Part shown: positions 18,655 to 27,367 of the stretch, one piece after another | Numbering within the stretch: the stretch's first letter is position 1 | Layout: the number at the start of each line of letters is the position of its first letter | DNA from: Halorubrum sp. Hd13 | Lineage (GTDB): Archaea > Halobacteriota > Halobacteria > Halobacteriales > Haloferacaceae | Length of the DNA stretch: 55,168 bases | Direction of reading: 5' to 3' | Assembly: GCF_002252755.1 (NCBI RefSeq) | Contig: NZ_NHOY01000051.1 | Location: 1-55,168 of the forward strand | The notes under the pieces: model-generated | Databases searched by the model: none | Told to the model about the DNA's origin: nothing | What the model saw: only the letters and a program-made list of their open reading frames with translations | Position numbers and translations under genes: made by a program

Positions 18655-19962
18655 ATGGCAAACGCGCTGATGCAGTCCTGGCGGCGGTACCGCGAGGTAC
18701 CGATCGTGTATCGCATCGGACTGGCGTTCGTGCTCGGTTCGGTGTTCGGGCTCGTCGTGGGGCAGCCGGCGACGGTGCTCCAGCCGCTCGGCGACCTGTT
18801 CGTGAACCTGCTGAGCATGCTGATCGTCCCGATCGTCGTGTTCACGCTGCTGATGGGGGCGCGGCGGCTCTCGCCGAGCAACCTCGGGAAGATCGGCGGG
18901 CAGGTGGTCGGGTTGTACGCGCTCACCTCGGCCGCGGCGGTCGGGTTCGGACTGCTAGTCGCGAACCTCATCGATCCGGGAGCCAACCTCGAACTGGGCG
19001 ACGCGGAAGCACAGACCGCAGAGGCGCCCGACATCGTCGAGGTGCTCCTCGGGATCGTTCCCGAGAACCCGATCGGCGCGATGGCGGCCGGGGACATTCT
19101 CCCGACGATCTTCTTCGTCATCGTGTTCGGACTCGCGCTGGCGCTCGTCGAGCAGTCCACCGACTCGGCCGACATCCGCGAGGGCGTCGAATCGTTCTAC
19201 AACTTGGCTGAGGCGGGCGCAGAGGCGATGTTCAAGGTTGTCTGGGGCGTGATGGAGTACGGCGTGATCGGCGTGTTCGCGTTGATGGCGGCGGTGTTCG
19301 GGGAAGCCGGCGTCGACGCGATCGTCCCGTTCGCCCTGCTTATCGCCACACTAGCGATCGCCGTCGCCGCGCACATCGCGGTCGTCCACCTCGGGGTCAT
19401 CGTGCGGCTGCTCGCCGGACAGTCGCCAACAGCCTTTCTCGCCGGGGGACGCGACGCGCTGATCACCGCGCTGTCGATCCGCTCGTCGAGTGGGACGCTT
19501 CCGGTGACGATGGCGAACGCCGAGGACAACTTCCACATCGACGAAGGGGTCTACAGCTTCTCGTTGCCGCTTGGCGCGACGATCAACATGGACGGCACCG
19601 CCCTCTACCAGGGCGTGGCCGCGGTCTTCGCCGCGAATCTCGTCGGCGTACAACTGTCCATCGCCGAACAGGTGACCGTCGTCCTCGTGGCGGTGCTGGC
19701 GAGCGTCGGGGCGGCGGGCGTGCCGGGGACCGGGCTCATCATGTTGACGCTCGTGTTGACGCAGCTCGGACTGCCGCTCGAAGTCGTCGGGTTCGTCGCC
19801 GGCGTCGACCCGATCCTGGATCGGCTGCGGACGATGACCAACATCAGCGGCGATCTGGCGGTCACCACGATCGTCGCGAAGTGGAACGACGCGGTCGACT
19901 TCACGCGGGGCGCGTGGGTCGGGAAGAGCGATGACCTCGGCGTCGCCGCCGGCGACGATTAA
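18655..19962 (+). CDS. Dicarboxylate/amino acid:cation symporter (DAACS family)
   Basis: The 435-residue membrane protein has the glutamate/dicarboxylate transporter signature. Hairpin HP1 region is SIRSSSGTLPVT, TM7 motif is NMDGTALYQ, and HP2 region is AAGVPGTGLIMLTLVL, with about eight hydrophobic helices. It couples uptake of glutamate, aspartate or C4-dicarboxylates to Na+ or H+. I chose ATG 18655; a TATA-like caatatttac (18615-18624) lies 30-40 nt before it. Substrate is not decided by the sequence. Confidence 0.92.
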   Translation: MANALMQSWRRYREVPIVYRIGLAFVLGSVFGLVVGQPATVLQPLGDLFVNLLSMLIVPIVVFTLLMGARRLSPSNLGKIGGQVVGLYALTSAAAVGFGLLVANLIDPGANLELGDAEAQTAEAPDIVEVLLGIVPENPIGAMAAGDILPTIFFVIVFGLALALVEQSTDSADIREGVESFYNLAEAGAEAMFKVVWGVMEYGVIGVFALMAAVFGEAGVDAIVPFALLIATLAIAVAAHIAVVHLGVIVRLLAGQSPTAFLAGGRDALITALSIRSSSGTLPVTMANAEDNFHIDEGVYSFSLPLGATINMDGTALYQGVAAVFAANLVGVQLSIAEQVTVVLVAVLASVGAAGVPGTGLIMLTLVLTQLGLPLEVVGFVAGVDPILDRLRTMTNISGDLAVTTIVAKWNDAVDFTRGAWVGKSDDLGVAAGDD

Positions 19963-20001
19963 AAACGGAGTAAGCTGGGACGATCGGCGTCGGCGGTCGC
20001 C

Positions 20002-21987
20002 TCAGTCGTCGGCCGGCGCCGCGCCGGAGCCGTCGTCGACGTGCTGCTGTTTGACCCACGAGAGCTTGCCGCCGGCGGCGAGGATGTCGCGCTCGCGCTC
20101 GGAGGCGTCGAGGTCGGCGGTGAACTCCCACTCGCCGTTGACGCTCACGGTGAACTCCTCCTGCCCGGAGGAGACGCCCGCGGGCACGTCGTCGACGATC
20201 TCGAGGTCGTCGCCCTGCTCGATCTCCTCGTACGTCTCCGCGTCGATCGCCAGCGGGACGATGCCGAAGTTGAACAGGTTCGCCTTGTGGATACGGGCGA
20301 AGCTCTGCGCGAAGACCGCCTCGATGCCGAGGTACATCGGACAGAGGGCGGCGTGCTCGCGGGAAGAGCCCTGCCCGTAGTTCTCGCCGGCGACGAGGAC
20401 GCCCCCGTCGGCGTCGAGCGCGCGCTGCGCGAACGTGTCGTCGACGCGCGAGAGCGTGAACTCGGAGAGCTTCTCGATGTTCGAGCGGAACTTCAGGATG
20501 TCCGCCGTCGCCGGGATGATGTGGTCGGTGGTGATGTTGTCCTCCATCTTGAGGAGCGCCTCACCGCCGTCCACGTCGATCCCGTCCTTGAGCGGCACGT
20601 CGCCGATGTTCGGGCCCTTGACGAGACCGTCGTCGATCGCCTCGTCGGGCGAGATGATGTCGGAGTCGGACTCACCCATGCCGGGGCCGTACTTCGTTCC
20701 CATTTCCAGGCCGGGCTCCTCGAGGTCGCCGAGGTCGTCCGCGAGGTCGCGCGGGTCGACGATCTCGCCGGTGATGGCCGCCGCGGTGGCGACCTCGGGC
20801 GAGCAGAGGAAGACGGAGTCGTCCTCGATGCCCGAGCGGCCCTCGAAGTTGCGGTTGAAGGTGCGCAGCGAGACGGAGTCGGAGGCGGGCACGTGACCGA
20901 TGCCGATACACGCGCCGCAGGTCGCCTCGGAGAAGTTGACGCCGGCCGCCATCATCTCCGCGGTCCAGCCCTCGCGGGCCAGCATCTCGGACGCCTGCTT
21001 GGAGCCGGGCGCGACGATCATCTCGGTGCTCTTGGACACCTCGCGTCCCTCCAGCATCTTCGCGCTGGGGAGGATGTCCTCGTAGGCGCCGTTGGTACAG
21101 GAGCCGATGATGACCTGCTCGACGTCGGTGCCCTCGTACTCGCTGACGGGGGCGACGTTGTCGGGCATCGACGGGGCGGCGACGAGCGGTTCGAGGTCGG
21201 AGAGGTCGACCTCGATCGTCTCCGCGTACTCCGCGTCGTCGTCGGGCTGGAGGTCGACGTACTCCTCTTCGCGGTCCTGACGGGAGAGCCAGTCTTTCGT
21301 CTTCTCGTCGGTCGCGAAAATGGAGGAGGTGGCGCCGAGCTCGGTGCCGAGGTTGGTGATCGTGGTCCGCTCGGGGATCGAGAGGTTCTCGGCGCCAGGG
21401 CCGGTGTACTCGAAGATCTTGCCGACGCCGCCCTTGACCGTCAGATCGCCGAGGAGGTGGAGCGCGATGTCCTTCGCGGTCGCCCACTCGGGGAGCTCGC
21501 CCTCGAGGTGGACGTTGACGACCTCGGGCATCTCGACGTAGTAGGGGCCGCCGCCCATCGCGACGGCGATGTCGAGCCCGCCGGCGCCGATCGCGAGCTG
21601 GCCGAGCCCGCCGGGGGTCGGCGTGTGCGAGTCGGAGCCGAGCAGCGTCTTGCCGGGCGCCGCGAAGTTCTCCTTGTGGACCTGGTGGCAGATGCCGTTG
21701 CCGGGCCGCGAGAAGTAGGCCCCGTACGTGCCGGCCGCGGAGCGGAGGAACCGGTGGTCGTCGGTGTTCTTGAAGTCGAACTGGTACGTCTGGTGATCGC
21801 AGTACTGCGCGGCGAGCTCCGTCTGGATCTCGTCCATCTCCAGCGCCTCGAACTGGAGCCACACCATCGTCCCCGTCGTGTCCTGCGTCAGCACTTGGTC
21901 GATCTCGATGCCGATCTCCTCGCCGGGCGTCAGCTCGCCCTCGACGAGGTGGTCACCGAGGATCTTCTCCGTAATCGTTTGTCCCAT
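20002..21987 (-). CDS. acnA: Aconitate hydratase (aconitase)
   Basis: The 661-residue enzyme converts citrate to isocitrate in the citric acid cycle using a [4Fe-4S] cluster. Cluster ligands are visible in GSCTNGAYEDI and ATCGACIGIG. The C-terminal swivel domain has NYGQGSSREHAALCP. The N-terminal LLGSDSHTPTPGGLGQLAIG is typical of aconitase X-type/AcnA-like archaeal enzymes. Start ATG 21985-21987 (MGQTITEKIL) is preceded by a TATA-like box at a leaderless distance. It converges with the symporter gene. Confidence 0.95.
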   Translation of the reverse strand: MGQTITEKILGDHLVEGELTPGEEIGIEIDQVLTQDTTGTMVWLQFEALEMDEIQTELAAQYCDHQTYQFDFKNTDDHRFLRSAAGTYGAYFSRPGNGICHQVHKENFAAPGKTLLGSDSHTPTPGGLGQLAIGAGGLDIAVAMGGGPYYVEMPEVVNVHLEGELPEWATAKDIALHLLGDLTVKGGVGKIFEYTGPGAENLSIPERTTITNLGTELGATSSIFATDEKTKDWLSRQDREEEYVDLQPDDDAEYAETIEVDLSDLEPLVAAPSMPDNVAPVSEYEGTDVEQVIIGSCTNGAYEDILPSAKMLEGREVSKSTEMIVAPGSKQASEMLAREGWTAEMMAAGVNFSEATCGACIGIGHVPASDSVSLRTFNRNFEGRSGIEDDSVFLCSPEVATAAAITGEIVDPRDLADDLGDLEEPGLEMGTKYGPGMGESDSDIISPDEAIDDGLVKGPNIGDVPLKDGIDVDGGEALLKMEDNITTDHIIPATADILKFRSNIEKLSEFTLSRVDDTFAQRALDADGGVLVAGENYGQGSSREHAALCPMYLGIEAVFAQSFARIHKANLFNFGIVPLAIDAETYEEIEQGDDLEIVDDVPAGVSSGQEEFTVSVNGEWEFTADLDASERERDILAAGGKLSWVKQQHVDDGSGAAPADD

Positions 21988-22011
21988 ATCATCCGCACGT
22001 CGCTCTCCCGT

Positions 22012-22021
22012 GGATATAAAA
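22012..22021 (-). promoter_or_regulatory. TATA-like element of the aconitase gene
   Basis: On the minus strand this reads ttttatatcc, about 25-34 nt before the aconitase ATG. It is the clearest promoter element in the divergent acn-dut region. Confidence 0.65.
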
Positions 22022-22098
22022 CCCGCGAGTTTCCCGAAAGATCGACCGTGTAGGATCCGTCTGACCGGCAATTCTTGGCGGGAGATCGGCGGGATACC

Positions 22099-22159
22099 GT
22101 TCCCCGTGAGAGCGGTATCCGTAACCAGTTTATAAGGCTCATAAAGGCCGTTATCGGCC
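22099..22159. promoter_or_regulatory. Two small inverted repeats between acn and dut
   Basis: The arms ggataccg/cggtatcc flank a 13-nt spacer (about 22092-22120), and ggccg-ttat-cggcc (22146-22159) is a compact palindrome next to a ttataag element. They could be operators for one of the divergent genes; nothing in the sequence identifies a regulator. Confidence 0.4.
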
Positions 22160-22253
22160 GAACTATCTGGATCCCACGTCGGCGGCGACTGGGCCGGGCC
22201 GCGTCGCGACCGGGTGCGACACCGTTTAGTCTCGCCCGCGGATTCGGTCGGGC

Positions 22254-22727
22254 ATGTTCGACTCGGGAGCGACGGTCGCGGCGGCGCTGGAAGCCGGCGA
22301 CGCCGACCTCGACGACGCGCAGCGACAGCCGAACGGCGTCGACCTCACGGTCGGAGAGGTCTTCCAGCAGACGGCGCCCGGACGGATCGGCCGCGACGGG
22401 AAACGCGTCGGCGAGCGTGAGCCGGTACCGCTCGAAGACGGCGTCTACCGGCTGGAGCCGGGAACGTACGTGGTCCGGTACGGGGAGCCGGTGCGGATAC
22501 CGAGCGAGCGGGTCGGGTTCGTGCTCCCGCGGTCGACGCTGCTGCGAAACTCCTGTACCCTCGACACCGCCGTCTGGGACGCCGGCTACGAGGGCGTCGG
22601 CGAGGGCCGCCTCGACGTGGGCCACGCTCTCGAGATCGAGCCCGGCGCGCGGATCGCCCAGTTGGTTCTCGCCGCCGCCGATCACGACGGAGCGTACGAG
22701 GGGTCGTATCAGGGGGAAAATCTCTGA
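22254..22727 (+). CDS. dut: Archaeal dUTPase / dCTP deaminase-family nucleotide hydrolase
   Basis: The 157-residue trimeric beta-barrel protein has the family motifs LPRSTLLRN (motif near the phosphate site), DAGYEGVGEGRLDV and ARIAQLVL. It probably hydrolyses dUTP to dUMP and keeps uracil out of DNA. Length and motifs fit the archaeal Dut/Dcd superfamily. A pure dUTPase versus a bifunctional deaminase cannot be separated by eye. A tttagtctc element lies 22-30 nt before the ATG. Confidence 0.88.
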   Translation: MFDSGATVAAALEAGDADLDDAQRQPNGVDLTVGEVFQQTAPGRIGRDGKRVGEREPVPLEDGVYRLEPGTYVVRYGEPVRIPSERVGFVLPRSTLLRNSCTLDTAVWDAGYEGVGEGRLDVGHALEIEPGARIAQLVLAAADHDGAYEGSYQGENL

Positions 22728-23090
22728 GAGCGTCGGGGGAGGACCGCTGAGAATATCAGGGGAGGACCGCTGAAAAACGGGCGCGGAGTCGGCGACGCTC
22801 GCACGCGCCGGGGGCGCGGCCGCGGAAGACGGTCTTCGCTCGCCGACATGAGGCCGTCGCTCGCCGACATGAGGCCGTCGCTCATCGATACGAAAGGACG
22901 AACGGCACGCCCGTGCCGGGAAAAGGTGGCACAGGCGTGCCGTTCAGTAGGTCCCCGCTGACGCTTCGGCCCTCCAAGCGAAGCGTCAACCGAGATAAGC
23001 AGTGGAACGCACTTAAGGGTAGCGGGGGCGGCAGGGCTATCGGATTCGGATCCAGTGAAGTCGACAGGAGAATCGGCCGACACGAGCGAC
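22728..23090. other. Gene-free convergent region with hairpins and short tandem repeats
   Basis: Between two convergent genes there is a 15-bp duplicate (ggggaggaccgctga at about 22736 and 22759) and a 21-bp near-tandem (cgtcgctcgccgacatgaggc, about 22848-22890). Two strong hairpins follow: gaacggcacgcc/ggcgtgccgttc (22900-22911 with 22934-22945) and tgacgcttcg/cgaagcgtca (22959-22968 with 22979-22988). No coding frame is credible. Bidirectional termination or a small structured RNA is possible. Confidence 0.6.
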
Positions 23091-24467
23091 CTACCGCCTC
23101 GCCGGATGGTCGTCGCGGAGCCGGGACTGCCCCTCGCCGAGCAGCCGCTCGCGGAGGGTGCCGTCGCCGCGGGGAGCGTCGCCGGCGTCGTCCGGGTCCG
23201 GAACGAGTCCGCGCTCGCGGAGCTCCGGGACGACGAGGTCAACGAAGTCCGTCAGCGAGTCGGGGCGGACGACCTCTTTGACGTTGAATCCGTGGACGCC
23301 GACCTCCTCGTGCCAGTACGCCAACTCGTCGGCGACCACCTCGGGGGTACCGACGATCGTCGGTGAAGTGGTGCCGAGCCCGCAGAACTCCGCGACCTCG
23401 CGGACCGTCCACTCGCGGTCCGGCTGCGCCTTCGTGAACGCGTTCATCGTCCCCTGTATCGCGTCCGTCTCGATGTGCTCGACCTTCTGGTCGGGGTCGA
23501 GCTCCGAAAGGTCCATGTCGAGGAAGCCGGAGAGGAGCGCGAGCGTCGCCTCGACGTCGACGTGGCGCGTGTACTCCTCGTGCTTCGCCTCCGCTATCGC
23601 CTGCGTCTCGCCGACGACAGGGACGACGCCGATGAAGAACTTCAGGCTCTCGGGGTCGCGGCCGTGGTCGGCCGCGCGCGATTTCACGTCGGCCATATAC
23701 TCGCGAACGCCCTCCTCGGTCGGCTGGCTGGCGAAGACGGCCTCGGCGTTCGCGGCCGCGAACTCCCGGCCACGGTCGGAGGAGCCGGCCTGATACACGA
23801 CCGGGGTCCGCTGCGGCGAGGGCTCGCAGCCGTGGGGGCCGGGCACGGAGAAGTGCTCCCCCTCGTGGGCGATCGCAGACACCTTCTCGGGGTCGGTGTA
23901 GCGCCCGGCCTCGCGGTCGACCTCGACCGCGTCGTCGTCCCACGACTCCTCCCACAGCTTGTAGCAGACGTCGAGGAACTCGTCGGCGCGGTCGTAACGC
24001 GTCTGCTTGTCCATCCGCTCCGAGAGCCCGAGGTTTTCGGCGGCCGACTGGAGGTAGGAGGTGACGACGTTGATCGCGATCCGCCCGTCGGTGAGGTGAT
24101 CGAGCGTGGAGAACTCCCGCGCGAGCTGGTAGGGATGGGTGTACGTCGTCGACCGCGTCACGGCGAACCCGAGGTCGTCGGTGACCTCCGCCATCGCGGG
24201 GACGACGAGCTGCGGGTCGCTCGCGGGCGTCTGGACCCCCTTCTCGACGGCCGTGTGCCGGTCGTCGCCGTACACGTCGTAGATCCCGCGCACGTCCGCG
24301 AAGAACACCGCGTCGAACCCGCCGCGCTCGGCGGTCCGGGCGACCTCGGTCCAGTACTCCCGGTCCGCGTACTCCGGCGACCGGTCGCCGGGGAAGGTCC
24401 ACGACCCCGGCGAGACGTGCTCGACGGAGGCCATGGTAAAGAGGTTGAGATGCAGGTGGTCGGGCAT
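23091..24467 (-). CDS. LLM-class flavin-dependent monooxygenase (NtaA/SnaA/DszA type)
   Basis: The 458-residue TIM-barrel protein belongs to the bacterial-luciferase-like family that uses reduced FMN from a partner reductase. Signatures include HVSPGSWTFPG, AERGGFDAVFFAD, STLDHLTDGRIAINVVTS (the family motif), the long insert with WEESWDDDA, and VYQAGSSDRGREFAA. Relatives oxidise nitrilotriacetate, EDTA or organosulfur compounds. The substrate here is unknown and no flavin reductase gene is adjacent. Confidence 0.9.
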   Translation of the reverse strand: MPDHLHLNLFTMASVEHVSPGSWTFPGDRSPEYADREYWTEVARTAERGGFDAVFFADVRGIYDVYGDDRHTAVEKGVQTPASDPQLVVPAMAEVTDDLGFAVTRSTTYTHPYQLAREFSTLDHLTDGRIAINVVTSYLQSAAENLGLSERMDKQTRYDRADEFLDVCYKLWEESWDDDAVEVDREAGRYTDPEKVSAIAHEGEHFSVPGPHGCEPSPQRTPVVYQAGSSDRGREFAAANAEAVFASQPTEEGVREYMADVKSRAADHGRDPESLKFFIGVVPVVGETQAIAEAKHEEYTRHVDVEATLALLSGFLDMDLSELDPDQKVEHIETDAIQGTMNAFTKAQPDREWTVREVAEFCGLGTTSPTIVGTPEVVADELAYWHEEVGVHGFNVKEVVRPDSLTDFVDLVVPELRERGLVPDPDDAGDAPRGDGTLRERLLGEGQSRLRDDHPARR

Positions 24468-24593
24468 GGACGCGGATACGGGAGGCCCCGGTAATACCCC
24501 ACAGAAAGGGGCGTCACTTGTCGGCGTCGCGGACGCGGGGAGCGGCGGCGGTGAGCCCGACGGGGCGGGACGACCGTGCGGAGGGGAAGCGGC

Positions 24594-25001
24594 CTACGGA
24601 GACGCCGTCTCCGGCGAGGAGACGTACGCGGCGAAGTCGGAGGTCGTGATGATCCCGATGGGCGTGTCGCCGTCGACGACGGGCACGTGGTGGAACCCGT
24701 GCTCGACCATGACCGCGGCGATCACGGAGACGGAGTCCTGCGCGCTCGCCGTGATGGGATCGCGCGTCATGTACCGCTCGACGGTCGTCTCCGCCTTCGG
24801 CTGGCTCTTCGCGACGATGTCGACGAAGTCGGTCGTGGTGAGGATGCCGACTAGGGCGCCGTCGTCGTCGACGACCAGCGCCGAGCTGATGTCGTTGTCG
24901 AGCAGCACGGCGGCCGCGTCCTCGACCAGCGTGTCCGGCGTTACCGTGTGGAGCTCGCTCGTCATCAACCGCGCGACGAACACGTCTTCGATGTCGTCCA
25001 T
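24594..25001 (-). CDS. Two-CBS-domain protein
   Basis: The 135-residue protein is a tandem pair of CBS domains (about 7-65 and 72-132), each with the expected pattern VxxDT...A...L...S.(A/H)(L/V)(V/P)VVD and (L/I)(V/I)GI(L/I)TT(T/S)DF. Such stand-alone modules bind adenosyl ligands and act as energy or redox sensors for partner proteins; the partner here is unknown. I chose ATG 24999-25001 because a TATA-like box lies 23-29 nt before it. Confidence 0.93.
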   Translation of the reverse strand: MDDIEDVFVARLMTSELHTVTPDTLVEDAAAVLLDNDISSALVVDDDGALVGILTTTDFVDIVAKSQPKAETTVERYMTRDPITASAQDSVSVIAAVMVEHGFHHVPVVDGDTPIGIITTSDFAAYVSSPETASP

Positions 25002-25023
25002 ACGTGTGAGTCCGTCGCTCGGG

Positions 25024-25030
25024 GTATAAG
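25024..25030 (-). promoter_or_regulatory. TATA-like element of the CBS gene
   Basis: On the minus strand cttatac lies at 23-29 nt before ATG 25001, the usual spacing for a leaderless haloarchaeal gene. It also decides the start against upstream in-frame codons. Confidence 0.6.
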
Positions 25031-25057
25031 GATTCCCACAACGATCGTCCGCGACGG

Positions 25058-26014
25058 CTACAGGAACCGCGAGAGCCCCGACTGTCTGCGCGGCCCGTCG
25101 CCCCCGGGGTCGGCCGCCCACGCGGTCCGTTCGTCGCGGAGCCCGTCGCGGTCGACCGCCGGCGGGTCGGCGGGGTCGTACGCGTCACAGCCCGCGCCGC
25201 AGTCGCGACCCGGGTCCACCACTCGGTCGAACCGCTCGCAGTACGGGCGGCCGTCGGCGGTCCCCGTCGCGTGCGCGCATCCCGGGGGCGCCGGACGCCA
25301 CCCCTTTCCGTACGCGCGCTCCGCGATCCGGCGCCGCTTGCGGGCCAACGCGTCCGGGCCGGCGAGCGCCACGTCGGTCCGGAGCGACCGCTCGTCGCGG
25401 ATCTCGACGCCGGGCGCATCGGGGTCGAGGGGGGACGGCTCGCGGACCACCTCGCGCTCGCCCGTCTCCGGGTCGAACCGCCAGACGCCGACCGGGTCGG
25501 GGATCCGGTTCAAGTGCGCGCGGGTGACGTACGAGGCGGTGGCGAGAATCGCCTCGTCGAACAGGCCGAGCGCGACGTCGTACCGCAGTTGGGCCGCCAG
25601 ATCGCCCGGCGTCCCGAGGTCGGGCTTGTTCTCGATCGCGGTCAGGGAGCCGATCCAGTCGTCGGGGTATCTGGCGGTCGCGCGCACGACCGGGCGCCCG
25701 TCGCGGCGCTCGCGTTCGAGGTAGCCGACCTCGGCCGCGCGTTCGACGACCGCCGCCGCCCGGTCCGGCGGGAGGTCGAACGCCTCGGTCACGGGGACCG
25801 CCTCCCCGGGCCCGACCGCCGCCTCGATCGCGGGGTCCGGGATCCGCTCGGGCGCGATCGCCGCCCGCCGATCGAACTCCGGTCCGGGTTCCAGCACGCA
25901 GACGTCGACGATCCGGCCGCCGGGGTTCGTGACCCCCGCGCCGAGCTGGCGGGCGACGACCTGGTCCGTCGATTCGAGCGCGGCGCACAGGGCCAGCTCG
26001 AACCGGAACTCCAT
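25058..26014 (-). CDS. Conserved haloarchaeal protein (probably DUF5787 family)
   Basis: The 318-residue protein begins MEFRFELALCAALE. It contains a segment VARQLGAGVTNPGGRIVDVCVLEPG that resembles a nuclease-like fold, a winged-helix-like region, and a C-terminal Cys cluster (PGCAHATG ... YCERF ... DCGAGCDAYD) that could bind zinc. From memory this fits the DUF5787 family, whose function I do not know. The ATG at 26012-26014 is chosen because homologue-like sequence begins there; longer upstream frames are low complexity. Confidence 0.8.
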   Translation of the reverse strand: MEFRFELALCAALESTDQVVARQLGAGVTNPGGRIVDVCVLEPGPEFDRRAAIAPERIPDPAIEAAVGPGEAVPVTEAFDLPPDRAAAVVERAAEVGYLERERRDGRPVVRATARYPDDWIGSLTAIENKPDLGTPGDLAAQLRYDVALGLFDEAILATASYVTRAHLNRIPDPVGVWRFDPETGEREVVREPSPLDPDAPGVEIRDERSLRTDVALAGPDALARKRRRIAERAYGKGWRPAPPGCAHATGTADGRPYCERFDRVVDPGRDCGAGCDAYDPADPPAVDRDGLRDERTAWAADPGGDGPRRQSGLSRFL

Positions 26015-26193
26015 GAAAGAGGTGAGGGGCGCCGGCGAGTAAAGCGCGTCGGCGCGGGCAGGGTTCGACCACGGCGAGCGGCAGGGGAGACGGGACCGCA
26101 ACGGGAAGGCGGGACCGCGACGGGAGCGGCGGGGAAACGGGACCGCGCCGCCGCGGTCGAAACCGGTATTCCCGGCCGGCGCCAACGTCGACC

Positions 26194-26577
26194 ATGCGCC
26201 GGGTCACCCGGAACCTCCTCGTCGCCATTGCGCTGGTCATCGTCGCCCTGCTCGCGTTGGGGGCCCTGCCGAGCTACCTCGGCAGCGGCGATCCCTACTA
26301 CCTGACCGCCGAGCCGATCGAGACCGACGGGCCGGCCGTGGACGCGAACAACGTCTCGGAGCGCCGGTGGCCGTTCCTGACGAGCGCGCTCGCGAGCGAC
26401 GACGGTCGCTCCGACCCGTACCGGGCCGACGCGTACGGGATCAAGAAGTGGTTCACCCACACGCCGTTCGACGAGGTGGACGCGCTCGCGCGACAGACCC
26501 CAGAGGCCGCGACCGGCGACGCGGTCCGCGTGCGGTACGAGGGGACGGTTTATCGCGTGGAGGTGGTTCGCCCGTGA
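26194..26577 (+). CDS. Small membrane-anchored protein of unknown function
   Basis: The 127-residue protein has one N-terminal transmembrane helix (about 8-28) after a basic MRRVTRN start, then an acidic extracytoplasmic-type domain ending in VRYEGTVYRVEVVRP. Its stop overlaps the GTG start of the Nudix gene by 4 bp, so the two are an operon. No family is recognised. Confidence 0.8.
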   Translation: MRRVTRNLLVAIALVIVALLALGALPSYLGSGDPYYLTAEPIETDGPAVDANNVSERRWPFLTSALASDDGRSDPYRADAYGIKKWFTHTPFDEVDALARQTPEAATGDAVRVRYEGTVYRVEVVRP

Positions 26578-27239
26578 GCGACGACGGTGAGCGCGCGAGC
26601 GACGAGGGCGACGCGCCCCGCCGCAACGACTCGGGCCGCGACGACGCGCCCGCCGCCGACCTCCGCGACCTCCCGGCCTTTTCCGACGGTCGCAACCACT
26701 CGCTGCCGGGCGAGCCGGAGTGGCCGGTACGGGAGGTCGCCGTCGAGTACGACCCCGGCTGGTTCGTCGGGGGGTACGACCGCGTCGAGCAGCCGGACGG
26801 CTCGGAGAAGAAGTACTACTGGGCGGAGCTGTCGCCGGCGACGGTCGTGATCGCGGTCGCCGACGGCGACGTGCTGTTCGTCGAGCAGTACCGCCCGACC
26901 GTGCGGAACACCCAGCTGGAGCTGCCCGCCGGGATCGTCGAGCGCGGCGAGTCGTACACCGCGGCCGGGGCGCGCGAGCTCGCCGAGGAGACCGGCTTCG
27001 AGCCCTCGTCGACGTCGCTGTTACAGGAGGTGTGGTGCTCGACGGGCGTGCTCCGGCACACGCGCGGGTACGTGTTCGCCGAGGGGCTGGAGCCGGTCGA
27101 CGTCGACCACGACAGCAACGAGTTCCTCTCGCCGCGCGCGGTCCCGATCGAGGAGGCGCTGGAGGTCGCACGCGACCCGCCGACGAACGACGCGACGCTG
27201 GAGGGGCTGCTGCTCGCCGAGCGGGAGGGACTGCTGTAG
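26574..27239 (+). CDS. Nudix hydrolase (ADP-ribose pyrophosphatase-like)
   Basis: The 221-residue protein has a full Nudix box at about residues 120-142 (GIVERGESYTAAGARELAEE followed by TGF), matching G-x5-E-x7-R-E-x2-E-E-x-G. The upstream ELPAGIVE and VEQYRPTV resemble ADP-sugar pyrophosphatases. An unstructured acidic N terminus (about 45 residues) precedes it. The start is a GTG that overlaps the previous stop. It probably clears ADP-ribose or related dinucleotides; with the NAD synthase gene next door, an NAD-turnover link is plausible. Confidence 0.9.
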   Translation: MSDDGERASDEGDAPRRNDSGRDDAPAADLRDLPAFSDGRNHSLPGEPEWPVREVAVEYDPGWFVGGYDRVEQPDGSEKKYYWAELSPATVVIAVADGDVLFVEQYRPTVRNTQLELPAGIVERGESYTAAGARELAEETGFEPSSTSLLQEVWCSTGVLRHTRGYVFAEGLEPVDVDHDSNEFLSPRAVPIEEALEVARDPPTNDATLEGLLLAEREGLL

Positions 27240-27367
27240 GGGGAGACCGAATTTCGACGACGACGAGGGAGCGTGCGGCCCCGGAGCGAAGGCGACGAAA
27301 CCCGACGAACGTCCAGTTCACGGGCGAGAAGCGGGGATATTAGTCGTCTCGGCCCCTGTCTATTACC

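Noticed and set aside
20041-22053. 670-residue plus-strand frame opposite aconitase
   Set aside because: The aconitase motifs on the other strand are unambiguous.
22709-23242. 177-residue minus-strand frame in the hairpin region
   Set aside because: It is Ser/Arg-rich, crosses both hairpins and the end of the LLM monooxygenase gene, and has no conserved pattern.
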